Shown here one piece after another: positions 1-7,068 of a stretch of 15,471 bases of DNA. Location: assembly GCA_014360945.1 (NCBI GenBank), contig JACIWM010000024.1, positions 1 to 15,471 on the forward strand, in the 5' to 3' direction. The stretch comes from Candidatus Bipolaricaulota bacterium (GTDB lineage Bacteria; Bipolaricaulota; Bipolaricaulia; Bipolaricaulales; Bipolaricaulaceae). The notes beneath the pieces are model-generated. The model saw only the letters and a program-made list of their open reading frames with translations, ran no database searches and had not been told where the DNA came from. Each line of letters starts with the position of its first letter. Position 1 is the stretch's first letter. The position numbers and the translations under genes are program-made.

Positions 1-1311
1 TCCCGGGTGCGCGTTTCTAAAGCGGACTTAATTGAGCTACAGCGGAATCTTGTGCGTTCCCATGCCGCCGGGGTGGGAGAGGCGCTTCCCGAGCAGATAG
101 TGCGCGGAATTCTCCTTTTCCGGGTGAACTCCTTTTTGCAAGGAGCTTCCGGGGTGCGGCCGGAACTCGTGGAGTTGCTTTTGGAAATGCTGAACCGTGG
201 GGTGTATCCGGTGATCCCTTCCCAAGGCTCAGTGGGGGCCTCCGGGGATCTTGCGCCCTTGGCCCACTTGGCCCTGGTCCTCTTAGGCGAGGGAAAGGCA
301 CGTTTCCAAGGGGAGGAGCTTTCCGGCGCCGAAGCTCTGCGCCGTGCCGGTCTTTCCCCGCTCTCCGAACTTTTCCCTAAGGAAGGCCTGGCTCTCCTAA
401 ACGGAACCTCCGTGATGCTCTCCCTTCTTTTTTGCGCTTGGGTCTTGGGATGTCGCGCGTTTCGTGCGGCCTTGGCCACAGCCAGCCTCACCTTTCAGGC
501 CCTGCGCGGCCGTACCCAGCCTTTAGATCCCCGCATCCATGCGCTTCGCCCTCATCCCGGTCAGAAAAAAGTCGCAGAAGTAATGCGGGATCTCCTTTTG
601 GAAAGCAAACTAACGGACACTTTTCTTGACGACGTGCAGGACCCTTATTCCCTGCGGTGCCTGCCCCAAATCCTCGGTCCAGTATGGGAGGTGCTGGACC
701 AGGTAAAAACGACGTTGGAGATCGAGATGAATTCAGCCACGGATAATCCCCTCATACTCGGTGAGGAAGCCCTCTGTGGTGGCAATTTTCACGGACAGAT
801 TTTGGCTCTAGGTGGCGAGGAGCTGGGCCTGGCTTTCTCCGTTCTCGGAAACTCCTGCGAGCGGAGGCTGAACCTTCTTCTCAACGGGGCGGAGCGTGGG
901 CTTCCTCCGTTTTTGGCGCATGCCCCAGGAAAGAGTTCCGGGCTCATGCTTTTGCAGTACACGGCCGCCGCCCTGGCCGCGGAGAACAAGGTTTTGTCCC
1001 ACCCGGCGGCGGTGGACACCATCCCCACCTCCGGGGGAAAGGAGGATCATAACTCCATGGGTGCCACCTCGGCGTGGAAGGCTTTCAAAATCGCGAAAAA
1101 CGTGATATATCAGGTGGCGTTGGAGGCGGTGGCGGCGCGGTGGGCTGCGGTCATCCAGGGCCCGGAGAAGCTTTCCCCGAAAACACAATTCTTTTATGAG
1201 AAACTTTGCGAAATCGTTCCGCCTCCGGGCGAGGATCGGGATATGAGCGAGAATATCGCCCGGCTGGCTCGGGAAATCGAGGAAGGGAGGTTCGTCATCC
1301 ATGGGCTTTAA
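1..1311 (+). CDS. hutH: Histidine ammonia-lyase, 5'-truncated by window edge
   Basis: Member of the MIO-dependent aromatic amino acid lyases; histidine ammonia-lyase removes ammonia from L-histidine to give urocanate, the first step of histidine breakdown in the cytosol. The reading frame is open from base 1, so the start lies outside the window; about 70 N-terminal residues of the usual ~500 are missing. Seen here: the A-S-G triad that cyclises into the MIO electrophile (in-window codons 80-82, within SVGASGDLAPLAH), QDPYSLRC, EMNSATDNPL, GNFHGQ, and a KEDHNSMG segment where histidine lyases normally have QEDHVSMG. The glutamate of that segment, expected for the histidine-specific branch, is kept, but the preceding Gln is Lys. 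No hutU, hutI or hutG follows; era overlaps its last 11 bases. A related MIO lyase or aminomutase with another substrate is possible but less likely. Confidence 0.88.
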   Translation, partial: SRVRVSKADLIELQRNLVRSHAAGVGEALPEQIVRGILLFRVNSFLQGASGVRPELVELLLEMLNRGVYPVIPSQGSVGASGDLAPLAHLALVLLGEGKARFQGEELSGAEALRRAGLSPLSELFPKEGLALLNGTSVMLSLLFCAWVLGCRAFRAALATASLTFQALRGRTQPLDPRIHALRPHPGQKKVAEVMRDLLLESKLTDTFLDDVQDPYSLRCLPQILGPVWEVLDQVKTTLEIEMNSATDNPLILGEEALCGGNFHGQILALGGEELGLAFSVLGNSCERRLNLLLNGAERGLPPFLAHAPGKSSGLMLLQYTAAALAAENKVLSHPAAVDTIPTSGGKEDHNSMGATSAWKAFKIAKNVIYQVALEAVAARWAAVIQGPEKLSPKTQFFYEKLCEIVPPPGEDRDMSENIARLAREIEEGRFVIHGL

Positions 1312-2194
1312 AGCGGGAACGGTGGCGGTGGTGGGAAAGACGAACGTGGGGAAATCCTCGTTCATCAACGCCGTGATGGGCCAAAAAGTTGTGATAGTTT
1401 CTGACCGCCCCCAGACCACGCGAAACCGCATTCGTTGCATCTACAACACCGAAGGAGCCCAGGTGGTGTTCGTGGACACCCCCGGTCTCCATCAGCCGGT
1501 GAATAAACTTTCCGCCCACCTTCTTAAGGAGGCCTTCCGAGCCCTGGCCGGGGTGGACGTGCTCGCCTACATGGTGGAACCCACAGGAAAAGTGGACGAA
1601 TACGACGAGACCGTGCTTCCTCGTATTCAATCCCTGCCCTGTCCGAAGGTTCTTTTGGTGAACAAAATCGATCTTGCCAAGGGAAACGAGCTTCCCGAAA
1701 CCCTTTTGGCCTACGATCGTCTGGGGATCTTCAACGATCTTGTGCCCATCTCCGCAAAACGCGGCGTGAACATCGACCGCGCCCTGTCCGTCATCATCGG
1801 CCACCTTCCCGAGAGCGAGCCCCTTTTCCCGCCCGACATGCCCCTTCCCACCGACCGCCCCTTGGAGTTCATCGTGGCCGAGATTATTCGCGAGAAAATT
1901 TTTCACCTCACCTATCAAGAAATCCCGTACTCCACGGCGGTGGTGGTGGAGGAGATCCGCGAGCGGGAGGACAAACCCCTCATCGAGATCTACGCCACGA
2001 TCTATGTGGCCAAGGATTCGCAAAAAGGGATCGTAATCGGAAGCGGCGGACAAAAACTAAAGGAGATCGGAAGGCTCGCGCGCTTGGAGCTGGAGGCCCT
2101 GTTGGGAAAGAAGATTTTCCTCTCCCTTCAGGTTAAGGTTCGACCGAAATGGACGGAGAACGAGGCGGAGATCGTGCGCCTCACCGGCGATTGA
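1301..2194 (+). CDS. era: GTPase Era, 16S rRNA-binding ribosome assembly factor
   Basis: Era binds the 3' end of 16S rRNA through a KH domain and helps mature the 30S subunit; it acts in the cytosol, often at the inner membrane. The 297-residue product matches the family length. The GTPase motifs are all visible: G1 GKTNVGKSS (residues 12-20), G2 QTTR (38-41), G3 DTPG (59-62), G4 NKID (121-124) and G5 SAK (151-153). The C-terminal KH domain carries GSGGQKLKEIG from residue 247. G1 is slightly unusual, with KTN and a final Ser where most Era proteins read RPN...Thr. The ATG lies inside the end of the histidine lyase gene (11-base overlap), with a GGGAGG-type ribosome site about 10 bases upstream. 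Family assignment is certain. Confidence 0.97.
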   Translation: MGFKAGTVAVVGKTNVGKSSFINAVMGQKVVIVSDRPQTTRNRIRCIYNTEGAQVVFVDTPGLHQPVNKLSAHLLKEAFRALAGVDVLAYMVEPTGKVDEYDETVLPRIQSLPCPKVLLVNKIDLAKGNELPETLLAYDRLGIFNDLVPISAKRGVNIDRALSVIIGHLPESEPLFPPDMPLPTDRPLEFIVAEIIREKIFHLTYQEIPYSTAVVVEEIREREDKPLIEIYATIYVAKDSQKGIVIGSGGQKLKEIGRLARLELEALLGKKIFLSLQVKVRPKWTENEAEIVRLTGD

Positions 2195-2200
2195 TATACT
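2195..2200 (+). promoter_or_regulatory. -10-like hexamer for the GNAT gene (leaderless start)
   Basis: TATACT begins one base after the era stop codon and lies 8 bases before ATG 2209 (5 before ATG 2206). No Shine-Dalgarno is present between them. It matches a spacing repeated before five other starts in the window. No convincing -35 box is seen. Confidence 0.45.
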
Positions 2201-2208
2201 CGCCCATG

Positions 2209-3072
2209 ATGCCCACGGAGGTGGTGATCGAGCCGGTTCGGGACTTCCTAGGGTACCGGGCCTGCGAACGCCTTCAAAAAGAAGTCTGGGGATTCTCCGA
2301 TCTTTCTGTGGTTCCCGATCATGTCCTGCACATGATCGTCCAGGCCGGCGGCCTCCTTTTAGGCGCGTTCGATGGCATCGGCCCGGGCCGGGAAATGCTG
2401 GGCTTTTCCCTTTCTGTGGTGGGACTTTGGGAAAGCCAAAAACTTCGGCATTTCTCCCTCATGACCGCGGTGAAGCCTGGCTACCAAAACCAAGGGATCG
2501 GCGAAAAGCTAAAGCTTGCCCAGCGGGAACACGTTTTGCGCCAAGGGATTGACCTCATCACCTGGACCTTTGATCCCTTGGAATCCCGCAACGCTCATTT
2601 CAACCTAAACAAACTCGGTGGCATTGTGCGCCGCTATTACTCCAATTTCTTTGGAGAGGAGATGAGGGACGCCTTAAATCAGGGTCTTCCCAGCGATCGT
2701 TTTTTGTGCGAATGGCATTTACGCTCCCGACGGGTGGAGGGAAGGGTTGCGGAAGAAATCCAGCCGGAATTACGACTGGCAGAGGTGGAGGTAATAAATC
2801 GCACCGTGCGCCTGCCCAGCGGGCAGCGGGCTCCCGCCGGCGGACGCCTGGGCCTTTCCGCGCGTTATCTATTTTTCGAAATTCCCCAAAATCTTCAGAT
2901 CCTGAAACGAGAAAACCTTGAGGCAGCCCGGGCCTGGCGTCAGGAGTGCCGAAAATTCTTGGCTCCTTACTTGGACGAGGGATATATCATCACCGGGCTT
3001 GTCCGGCAGGGCGAAAGAAGCTTTTTACTTTTGGAGCGGGCCACGCTCGAGGAGGTGCTGGACCGACGGTGA
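2209..3072 (+). CDS. COG3375-type GNAT acyltransferase, probable amino acid N-succinyltransferase
   Basis: A large GNAT-fold protein of about 287 residues. The acetyl-CoA-binding segment is visible (VKPGYQNQGIGEKLK), followed by the family-typical TWTFDPLESRNAHFN and LPSDRFLCEWHL. Members of this group often sit beside N-acylamino acid racemase/OSBS-type enzymes, as here, where the next gene overlaps by 4 bases (GTGA). Established knowledge: in Geobacillus kaustophilus a GNAT succinyltransferase, a racemase and a hydrolase convert D- to L-amino acids through N-succinyl derivatives. By context this protein would be the acyl-donating step; the acyl donor and substrate are inferred, not seen. 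ATG 2209 is preferred over the adjacent ATG 2206 because it sits 8 bases after a TATACT hexamer, a spacing seen elsewhere in the window. A longer frame reaching into era lacks family similarity and is not used. Confidence 0.8.
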   Translation: MPTEVVIEPVRDFLGYRACERLQKEVWGFSDLSVVPDHVLHMIVQAGGLLLGAFDGIGPGREMLGFSLSVVGLWESQKLRHFSLMTAVKPGYQNQGIGEKLKLAQREHVLRQGIDLITWTFDPLESRNAHFNLNKLGGIVRRYYSNFFGEEMRDALNQGLPSDRFLCEWHLRSRRVEGRVAEEIQPELRLAEVEVINRTVRLPSGQRAPAGGRLGLSARYLFFEIPQNLQILKRENLEAARAWRQECRKFLAPYLDEGYIITGLVRQGERSFLLLERATLEEVLDRR

Positions 3073-4181
3073 TAAAGCTTGAGCGATTGTCCCTTTTTCT
3101 TGTGGAGCTGCCCTTAGTGAGCCCCTTTGCCACAAGCTTCAGCGAGGAACGCGTTAAACACGCGCTTTTGGTGAGTCTCACCGCGGACGGAATCATGGGC
3201 TGGGGCGAATGCGTAGCCGGATCAGGACCGTGGTTCTCCGCGGAGACCGTAGAGACCGCGCGCTACGTGATCTCCGAGTACATAAAACCCATCCTCAGTG
3301 CCCACAAGACATTCACGCATCCTTCAGAGCTCCGCCGACTTTTTTCCTCCATCCGCGGGCATCCCATGGCCAAGGCAGCGGTGGAGGCCGCGGCCTGGGA
3401 TATTTACGCCAAATCCCAGAAAAAGCCGCTTTTCCAGGTGCTGGGTGGGGTGCGCGAGGAAGTTCCGGCCGGGGTGAGTGTGGGAATCCACCGGGACATT
3501 CCCTCCCTGTTGGCCACGGTGGAAGGTTATCTTGCCGAAGGTTACCAGCGGATAAAACTCAAGATAAAGCCCGGGTGGGATCTGGAGCCTGTTCGGGCCG
3601 TGCGGGAGCGCTTTCCTGATGTCCTCCTTTCCGTGGACGCCAACGCTGCTTACCGCTTTTCGGACCTACCGACCCTCAAAGAGCTCGACCGCTTTGGCCT
3701 CCTCATGGTGGAGCAGCCTCTGGGGTTCGATGATCTCCTGGAGCATGTGCGCCTGGCGCAAACCCTCTCCACCCCCATTTGTCTTGATGAATCCATCGAT
3801 TCCGCCCACCGCGCTTGGGAGGCGGTGGAACTTGGAGCTTGCCGGATCATCAATGTGAAGCAGGGCCGTGTGGGCGGGATCACGGAGGCCCTGGAAATCC
3901 ACGCCCTCGCCATGGACAGAAAAATTCCGCTTTGGTGCGGAGGAATGTTGGAGACCGGGGTCGGCCGGGCACTGAACGTGCATCTTGCCACTTTGCCCGG
4001 GTTCACCCTTCCCCACGACATCTCCGCGACCAAACGGTACTTCCGCGAGGACATCGCCGACCCGCCTTTTGAACTCAAAGACGGATTCATCCCCGTCCCC
4101 CAAAAGCCCGGGCTGGGAGTGGAGATAAATTGGGACCGACTTCTACGTTCCTGTACCTGGAGCCGGACTTGGAAAATTTAG
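3069..4181 (+). CDS. N-succinylamino acid racemase / o-succinylbenzoate synthase-type enzyme (enolase superfamily)
   Basis: A 370-residue enolase-superfamily protein of the MenC/NSAR branch. A capping domain (about 1-110) precedes a TIM barrel with the full active site: K163-x-K165 in IKLKIKPGWD, metal ligands D190 (VDAN), E215 (EQPL) and D240 (LDES), the second general acid/base K264 (NVKQGRVGG), and the GGMLETG loop. These enzymes either dehydrate SHCHC to o-succinylbenzoate in menaquinone synthesis or racemise N-succinylamino acids, and many do both. No other men genes are present, while a GNAT acyltransferase overlaps its start, so the racemase role is favoured by context. The start is GTG 3069, in the GTGA overlap with the preceding stop, giving the normal N-terminus IKLERLSLFLVELPL. 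The third enzyme of the route, an N-succinyl hydrolase, is not seen here. Confidence 0.88.
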   Translation: MIKLERLSLFLVELPLVSPFATSFSEERVKHALLVSLTADGIMGWGECVAGSGPWFSAETVETARYVISEYIKPILSAHKTFTHPSELRRLFSSIRGHPMAKAAVEAAAWDIYAKSQKKPLFQVLGGVREEVPAGVSVGIHRDIPSLLATVEGYLAEGYQRIKLKIKPGWDLEPVRAVRERFPDVLLSVDANAAYRFSDLPTLKELDRFGLLMVEQPLGFDDLLEHVRLAQTLSTPICLDESIDSAHRAWEAVELGACRIINVKQGRVGGITEALEIHALAMDRKIPLWCGGMLETGVGRALNVHLATLPGFTLPHDISATKRYFREDIADPPFELKDGFIPVPQKPGLGVEINWDRLLRSCTWSRTWKI

Positions 4182-4186
4182 GAGGT
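4180..4186 (+). promoter_or_regulatory. Shine-Dalgarno of deoC overlapping the previous stop codon
   Basis: AGGAGGT starts inside the TAG stop of the racemase gene and ends 4 bases before ATG 4191. It fixes the deoC start and indicates translation within a polycistronic message, unlike the genes here that start without a leader. Confidence 0.8.
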
Positions 4187-4190
4187 TTCC

Positions 4191-4862
4191 ATGCGGAAAA
4201 GCGAGCTAGCAAGGATCATTGACCACACCGCGCTTGGGCCCGATGTGGACCGGGAGCGGGTGGAAAAGGTGTGTCGCGAGGCCATCCACAACAAATTCTA
4301 TGCCGTGTGCATTCCCCCCACTTTCGTGGCCCTGGCCCGGCAGATCCTGCGCGATAGCGGGGTGAAAATCTGCACGGTCGTGGGCTTTCCTCACGGTCAG
4401 CATCGGCCGGAGGTGAAGGCCCTGGAGGCTCGCTTAGCTGTGGAGGAGGGCGTGGACGAGGTGGACATGGTCATCAATGTTCCCGCCCTGAAAGCCGGGG
4501 ACTACGCCTATGTCCTTTCGGAAATCCGGGCGGTGCGGGAGGCCACCCAGAAAGCGGCGCGGCCCATCGTGCTCAAAGTTATCCTCGAGTGCGCCCTTCT
4601 TTCGGAGGAGGAGAAGGTAGCGGGCGCAATTTTGGCCAAGGCCGCCGGAGCGGATTTCGTCAAGACCTCCACGGGTTTCGGCCCCGGAGGAGCCACGGTG
4701 GAGGACGTGGCTTTGTTGCGCAAAACGGTGGGCCCGAATTTCGGGGTCAAGGCCGCGGGCGGGATCCGCGATTATGCCACGGCCGTGCGCATGGTCGAGG
4801 CCGGAGCCAACCGCATCGGAGCCTCCCGTTCCTTGGAGATCCTCGCCGGCGCGCCGGACTGA
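4191..4862 (+). CDS. deoC: Deoxyribose-phosphate aldolase
   Basis: Class I aldolase that reversibly cleaves 2-deoxyribose 5-phosphate to acetaldehyde and glyceraldehyde 3-phosphate in deoxynucleoside salvage. The 223-residue length fits the family. The catalytic residues are visible: the Schiff-base lysine K158 in FVKTSTGF, the second lysine K187 in GVKAAGGIR, and D92 in DEVDMVINV. A strong AGGAGG site precedes the ATG and overlaps the upstream stop. recO follows 2 bases after its stop codon if the TTG start is right. No nucleoside phosphorylase or deoxyribokinase is in view, so its metabolic partners are elsewhere. The assignment is secure. Confidence 0.97.
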   Translation: MRKSELARIIDHTALGPDVDRERVEKVCREAIHNKFYAVCIPPTFVALARQILRDSGVKICTVVGFPHGQHRPEVKALEARLAVEEGVDEVDMVINVPALKAGDYAYVLSEIRAVREATQKAARPIVLKVILECALLSEEEKVAGAILAKAAGADFVKTSTGFGPGGATVEDVALLRKTVGPNFGVKAAGGIRDYATAVRMVEAGANRIGASRSLEILAGAPD

Positions 4863-4864
4863 GC

Positions 4865-5560
4865 TTGGCCGAGCTTGTCCGCGACCGCGGCCTTGTGCTC
4901 CACACCCAGGATCACGCGGAAACAGATCGCATCGTGTCCCTCCTCACCGAAAACCACGGACAGGTGGAGATCCTGGCCAAGGGCGCCCGACGCCTGGAGA
5001 AAACGTGGGGCGCGGCCCTCGATCTCTTGAACCTTGCGGAGGTCATCTACTATCGCCGCCGCTCCGGGTTGCACCTTCTTAGGGAGGCTTCCCTTCTTCG
5101 GCGCTTTTCCCAACTTTCCCAGGATCTGGTCCGGCTGGAGGCGGGATTAACTTTGGCCCGCTGGGCGCGGGAATTGGTGCCCAAAGAAGCTCCTGATCCT
5201 CGGCCATTTCGGCTTTCTTTGAGCTTCCTTTTCGCCTTGGACGCGGGAGGGCCCGCGGAAATCCTCCTTCGCGCGTATCAGTTGCGGCTTCTTGCCCTTC
5301 TCGGATATCGCCCGGCTTTGAACGGGTGCGTGGCCTGCGGAAAAACGGAAGAGCTTGTGTGGTCTCCGGATCGGGGCGGCCTTCTTTGCCGGTCCTGCGG
5401 CGGAGAAGGAGAGGAAGTGCCGGCCCGGGTGTGGCGGACCATGGATGCCCTCCTTCGCCTTCCCTTGGCGGCCTTAACACGGCTGCGCCTTCCTCCCGAA
5501 GATCTTCCGCACATCGACGCCATGCTTTCCGCGTTCCGCGCCGCTCAGCTTGCCCGCTAG
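4865..5560 (+). CDS. recO: DNA repair protein RecO
   Basis: RecO helps load RecA onto single-stranded DNA in the RecFOR gap-repair pathway and anneals SSB-coated strands. The N-terminal OB-fold sequence is typical (VLHTQDHAETDRIVSLLTENHG, quoted in part as HAETDRIVSLL), and a zinc-finger pair follows with C155-x2-C158 and C175-x2-C178. The product is about 231 residues, close to the usual 230-250. No ATG or GTG lies near the expected N-terminus; TTG 4865, two bases after the deoC stop, gives a full-length protein. The longer frame starting inside deoC is read as overlap, not real protein. era and recO are neighbours in many bacteria; here three metabolic genes separate them. Confidence 0.92.
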   Translation: MAELVRDRGLVLHTQDHAETDRIVSLLTENHGQVEILAKGARRLEKTWGAALDLLNLAEVIYYRRRSGLHLLREASLLRRFSQLSQDLVRLEAGLTLARWARELVPKEAPDPRPFRLSLSFLFALDAGGPAEILLRAYQLRLLALLGYRPALNGCVACGKTEELVWSPDRGGLLCRSCGGEGEEVPARVWRTMDALLRLPLAALTRLRLPPEDLPHIDAMLSAFRAAQLAR

Positions 5561-5580
5561 CTTTGCCTTGAGGGAAAAGC

Positions 5581-5586
5581 TATATT
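5581..5586 (+). promoter_or_regulatory. -10-like hexamer before the epsilon-subunit gene
   Basis: TATATT lies in the short recO-atpC gap, 8 bases before GTG 5595, with no Shine-Dalgarno between them. It follows the same hexamer-to-start spacing as other genes in the window and is used here to choose the start codon. No clear -35 box is seen. Confidence 0.38.
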
Positions 5587-5594
5587 TGGGCACC

Positions 5595-5843
5595 GTGGAA
5601 CTGCACGTGATTTCCTGTGAGCGGCCTTTGTTCTCCGGCAAGGTGGACGCGGTCTTCGCTAAAAGCCCGGTGGGATGGTTTGGGATCCTGCCCCGCCATG
5701 CTCCCGCGACTTTTTTACTTCAAGACTCTCCTCTTCGCGTAAAGACCGCGGAAGGAGAGCGCGTGTTTTTTGTGCGCCGCGGGGTCCTACATGTGCGGGA
5801 TAACGTGGTGACCGTGGTGGCCGATGAAATCCGGAGCGCGTAG
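5595..5843 (+). CDS. atpC: Short F-type ATP synthase epsilon subunit (N-terminal domain only)
   Basis: The product matches the beta-sandwich domain of the F1 epsilon subunit, which contacts gamma and the c-ring in the rotor: ELHVISCERPLFSGKVDAV at the start, WFGILPRHAPATFLL in the middle, and an FVRRGVLHVRDNVVTVVADE end. Only about 82 residues are encoded, against roughly 105-140 in most bacteria. The C-terminal pair of helices that blocks ATP hydrolysis is therefore missing, with no in-frame continuation. It is also an orphan: atpD and the rest of the operon are absent, and it lies between recO and fabF. GTG 5595 is chosen because family members begin right before the LHV strand and a TATATT hexamer lies 8 bases upstream; TTG 5550 and TTG 5568 are alternatives that add 15 or 9 residues. 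Confidence 0.82.
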   Translation: MELHVISCERPLFSGKVDAVFAKSPVGWFGILPRHAPATFLLQDSPLRVKTAEGERVFFVRRGVLHVRDNVVTVVADEIRSA

Positions 5844-7056
5844 GGTGTTCATCACGGGATTTGGAGTGGTGAGCCCTTTGGGCGTGGGCCGGGCCTCCTT
5901 TTTCCAAGGCCTGCGGGAAGGAAGGGTGGCCATCCGCCGGGTTGATGAGGAATTGGATCTGCCGGGCGTGGGCGCGAAGGTCGTGGCGCCATGCGACGGT
6001 TTCGATCCCCTCGCGTTTCTTTCGCCAAAGCGGGCAAAAAGGCTTGGCCGCGCCTCGCAAATGGTCCTCGCTGCGGCCAAGCTCGCCGTGGAGGATGCGC
6101 GGTTTCAGCCCCGCGGCACGGGCGCGGTCGTGGTGGGCACGGGAATCGGGGCCCTGGAAGTGCTTTTGGAAAACCACGTGTCCTTTTTGGAGCGCGGACC
6201 GGACCGGGTTTCCCCGTTCTTGATCCCCCTCATGATGCCCAATGCTCCGGCCGCGGAGATCTCCATCGAGCTTGGGATAAAAGGGCCGAGTTTCGGGGTG
6301 GCCACGGCCTGCGCGGCCAGTACCCACGCCATCGGCTTGGCCTTTCACATGATCCGGGCAGGCGAGGTGGACTGGGCCTTAGCCGGGGGCACCGAGGCCG
6401 TGATCCTTCCCATCGTCCTGGCCGCATTTGACCGCATGGGCGCCCTCTCTCGCAACCCTGACCCGGAAAGCGCTTCTCGGCCGTTCGATCGCGACCGCGA
6501 TGGGTTTGTGCTCGGAGAGGGCGCGGCGATCTTTGTCTTGGAAAGCGAGGAATCTCTGCGAGCCCGCAGTGGGGAGGCACTGGCGGAAATCCTGGGATTC
6601 GGCCAAAGCTCCGATGCTTTCCACATCACCGCTCCGCCCGAGGACGGAGAAGGGGCGTTTTTAGCCATGGCCGAAGCCTTAAAAGACGCTGGCCTTTCTC
6701 CCGAAGACGTGGACTACGTGAACGCCCACGGCACCTCCACCCCCCTCAACGACCGCGTGGAAACGTTAGCCCTAAAAAGGCTTCTCGGTCCAAGGGCGTA
6801 CGAAGTTCCCGTGAGCTCCACGAAATCCCAGATGGGCCATCTTTTAGGTGCCTCTGGTGCGGCGGAACTTGGGGCCGTGCTTTTCGCGTTTTTGGAGGGC
6901 CTCATCCCGGCCACCGTCACCTGGAAAAATCGTGACCCGGAGTGCGATTTGGATTATGTGCCTGGTTCTCCACGACCCGGAAAGGTACGGGTGGCCTTGA
7001 AGAATTCCTTCGGTTTTGGCGGCCAGAACGCCTGCCTTGTTCTGCGCGCGGTGTGA
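5824..7056 (+). CDS. fabF: Beta-ketoacyl-ACP synthase II
   Basis: Condensing enzyme that elongates acyl-ACP with malonyl-ACP during fatty acid synthesis. The 410-residue length is standard for FabF. The catalytic set is complete: nucleophile C163 (TACAAST), H302 (NAHGTST), K334 (SSTKSQMGH) and H339, plus the C-terminal GFGGQNA loop. ATG 5824 overlaps the epsilon-subunit gene by 20 bases; GTG 5845, just after that gene's stop, is an alternative that would remove seven residues ahead of the first strand. No acpP, fabD or fabG is adjacent, so the gene is separated from the usual fab cluster. Assignment is secure; whether it also acts as the main KAS I-type enzyme cannot be told. Confidence 0.95.
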   Translation: MKSGARRVFITGFGVVSPLGVGRASFFQGLREGRVAIRRVDEELDLPGVGAKVVAPCDGFDPLAFLSPKRAKRLGRASQMVLAAAKLAVEDARFQPRGTGAVVVGTGIGALEVLLENHVSFLERGPDRVSPFLIPLMMPNAPAAEISIELGIKGPSFGVATACAASTHAIGLAFHMIRAGEVDWALAGGTEAVILPIVLAAFDRMGALSRNPDPESASRPFDRDRDGFVLGEGAAIFVLESEESLRARSGEALAEILGFGQSSDAFHITAPPEDGEGAFLAMAEALKDAGLSPEDVDYVNAHGTSTPLNDRVETLALKRLLGPRAYEVPVSSTKSQMGHLLGASGAAELGAVLFAFLEGLIPATVTWKNRDPECDLDYVPGSPRPGKVRVALKNSFGFGGQNACLVLRAV

Positions 7057-7068
7057 AAGGGGGAAAAC

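Noticed and set aside
1295..2053. 252-codon minus-strand open frame opposite era
   Set aside because: It lies wholly antisense to an unmistakable Era; its His/Gly/Val-rich composition is what the reverse strand of G+C-rich coding DNA gives. No family resemblance or start signal.
2946..3068. N-terminal extension of the racemase into the GNAT gene
   Set aside because: No enolase-family similarity before GTG 3069, which also forms a standard GTGA overlap with the upstream stop.
4589..4864. N-terminal extension of recO into deoC
   Set aside because: The extension is Gly/Arg-rich out-of-frame deoC sequence; RecO similarity begins only after TTG 4865.
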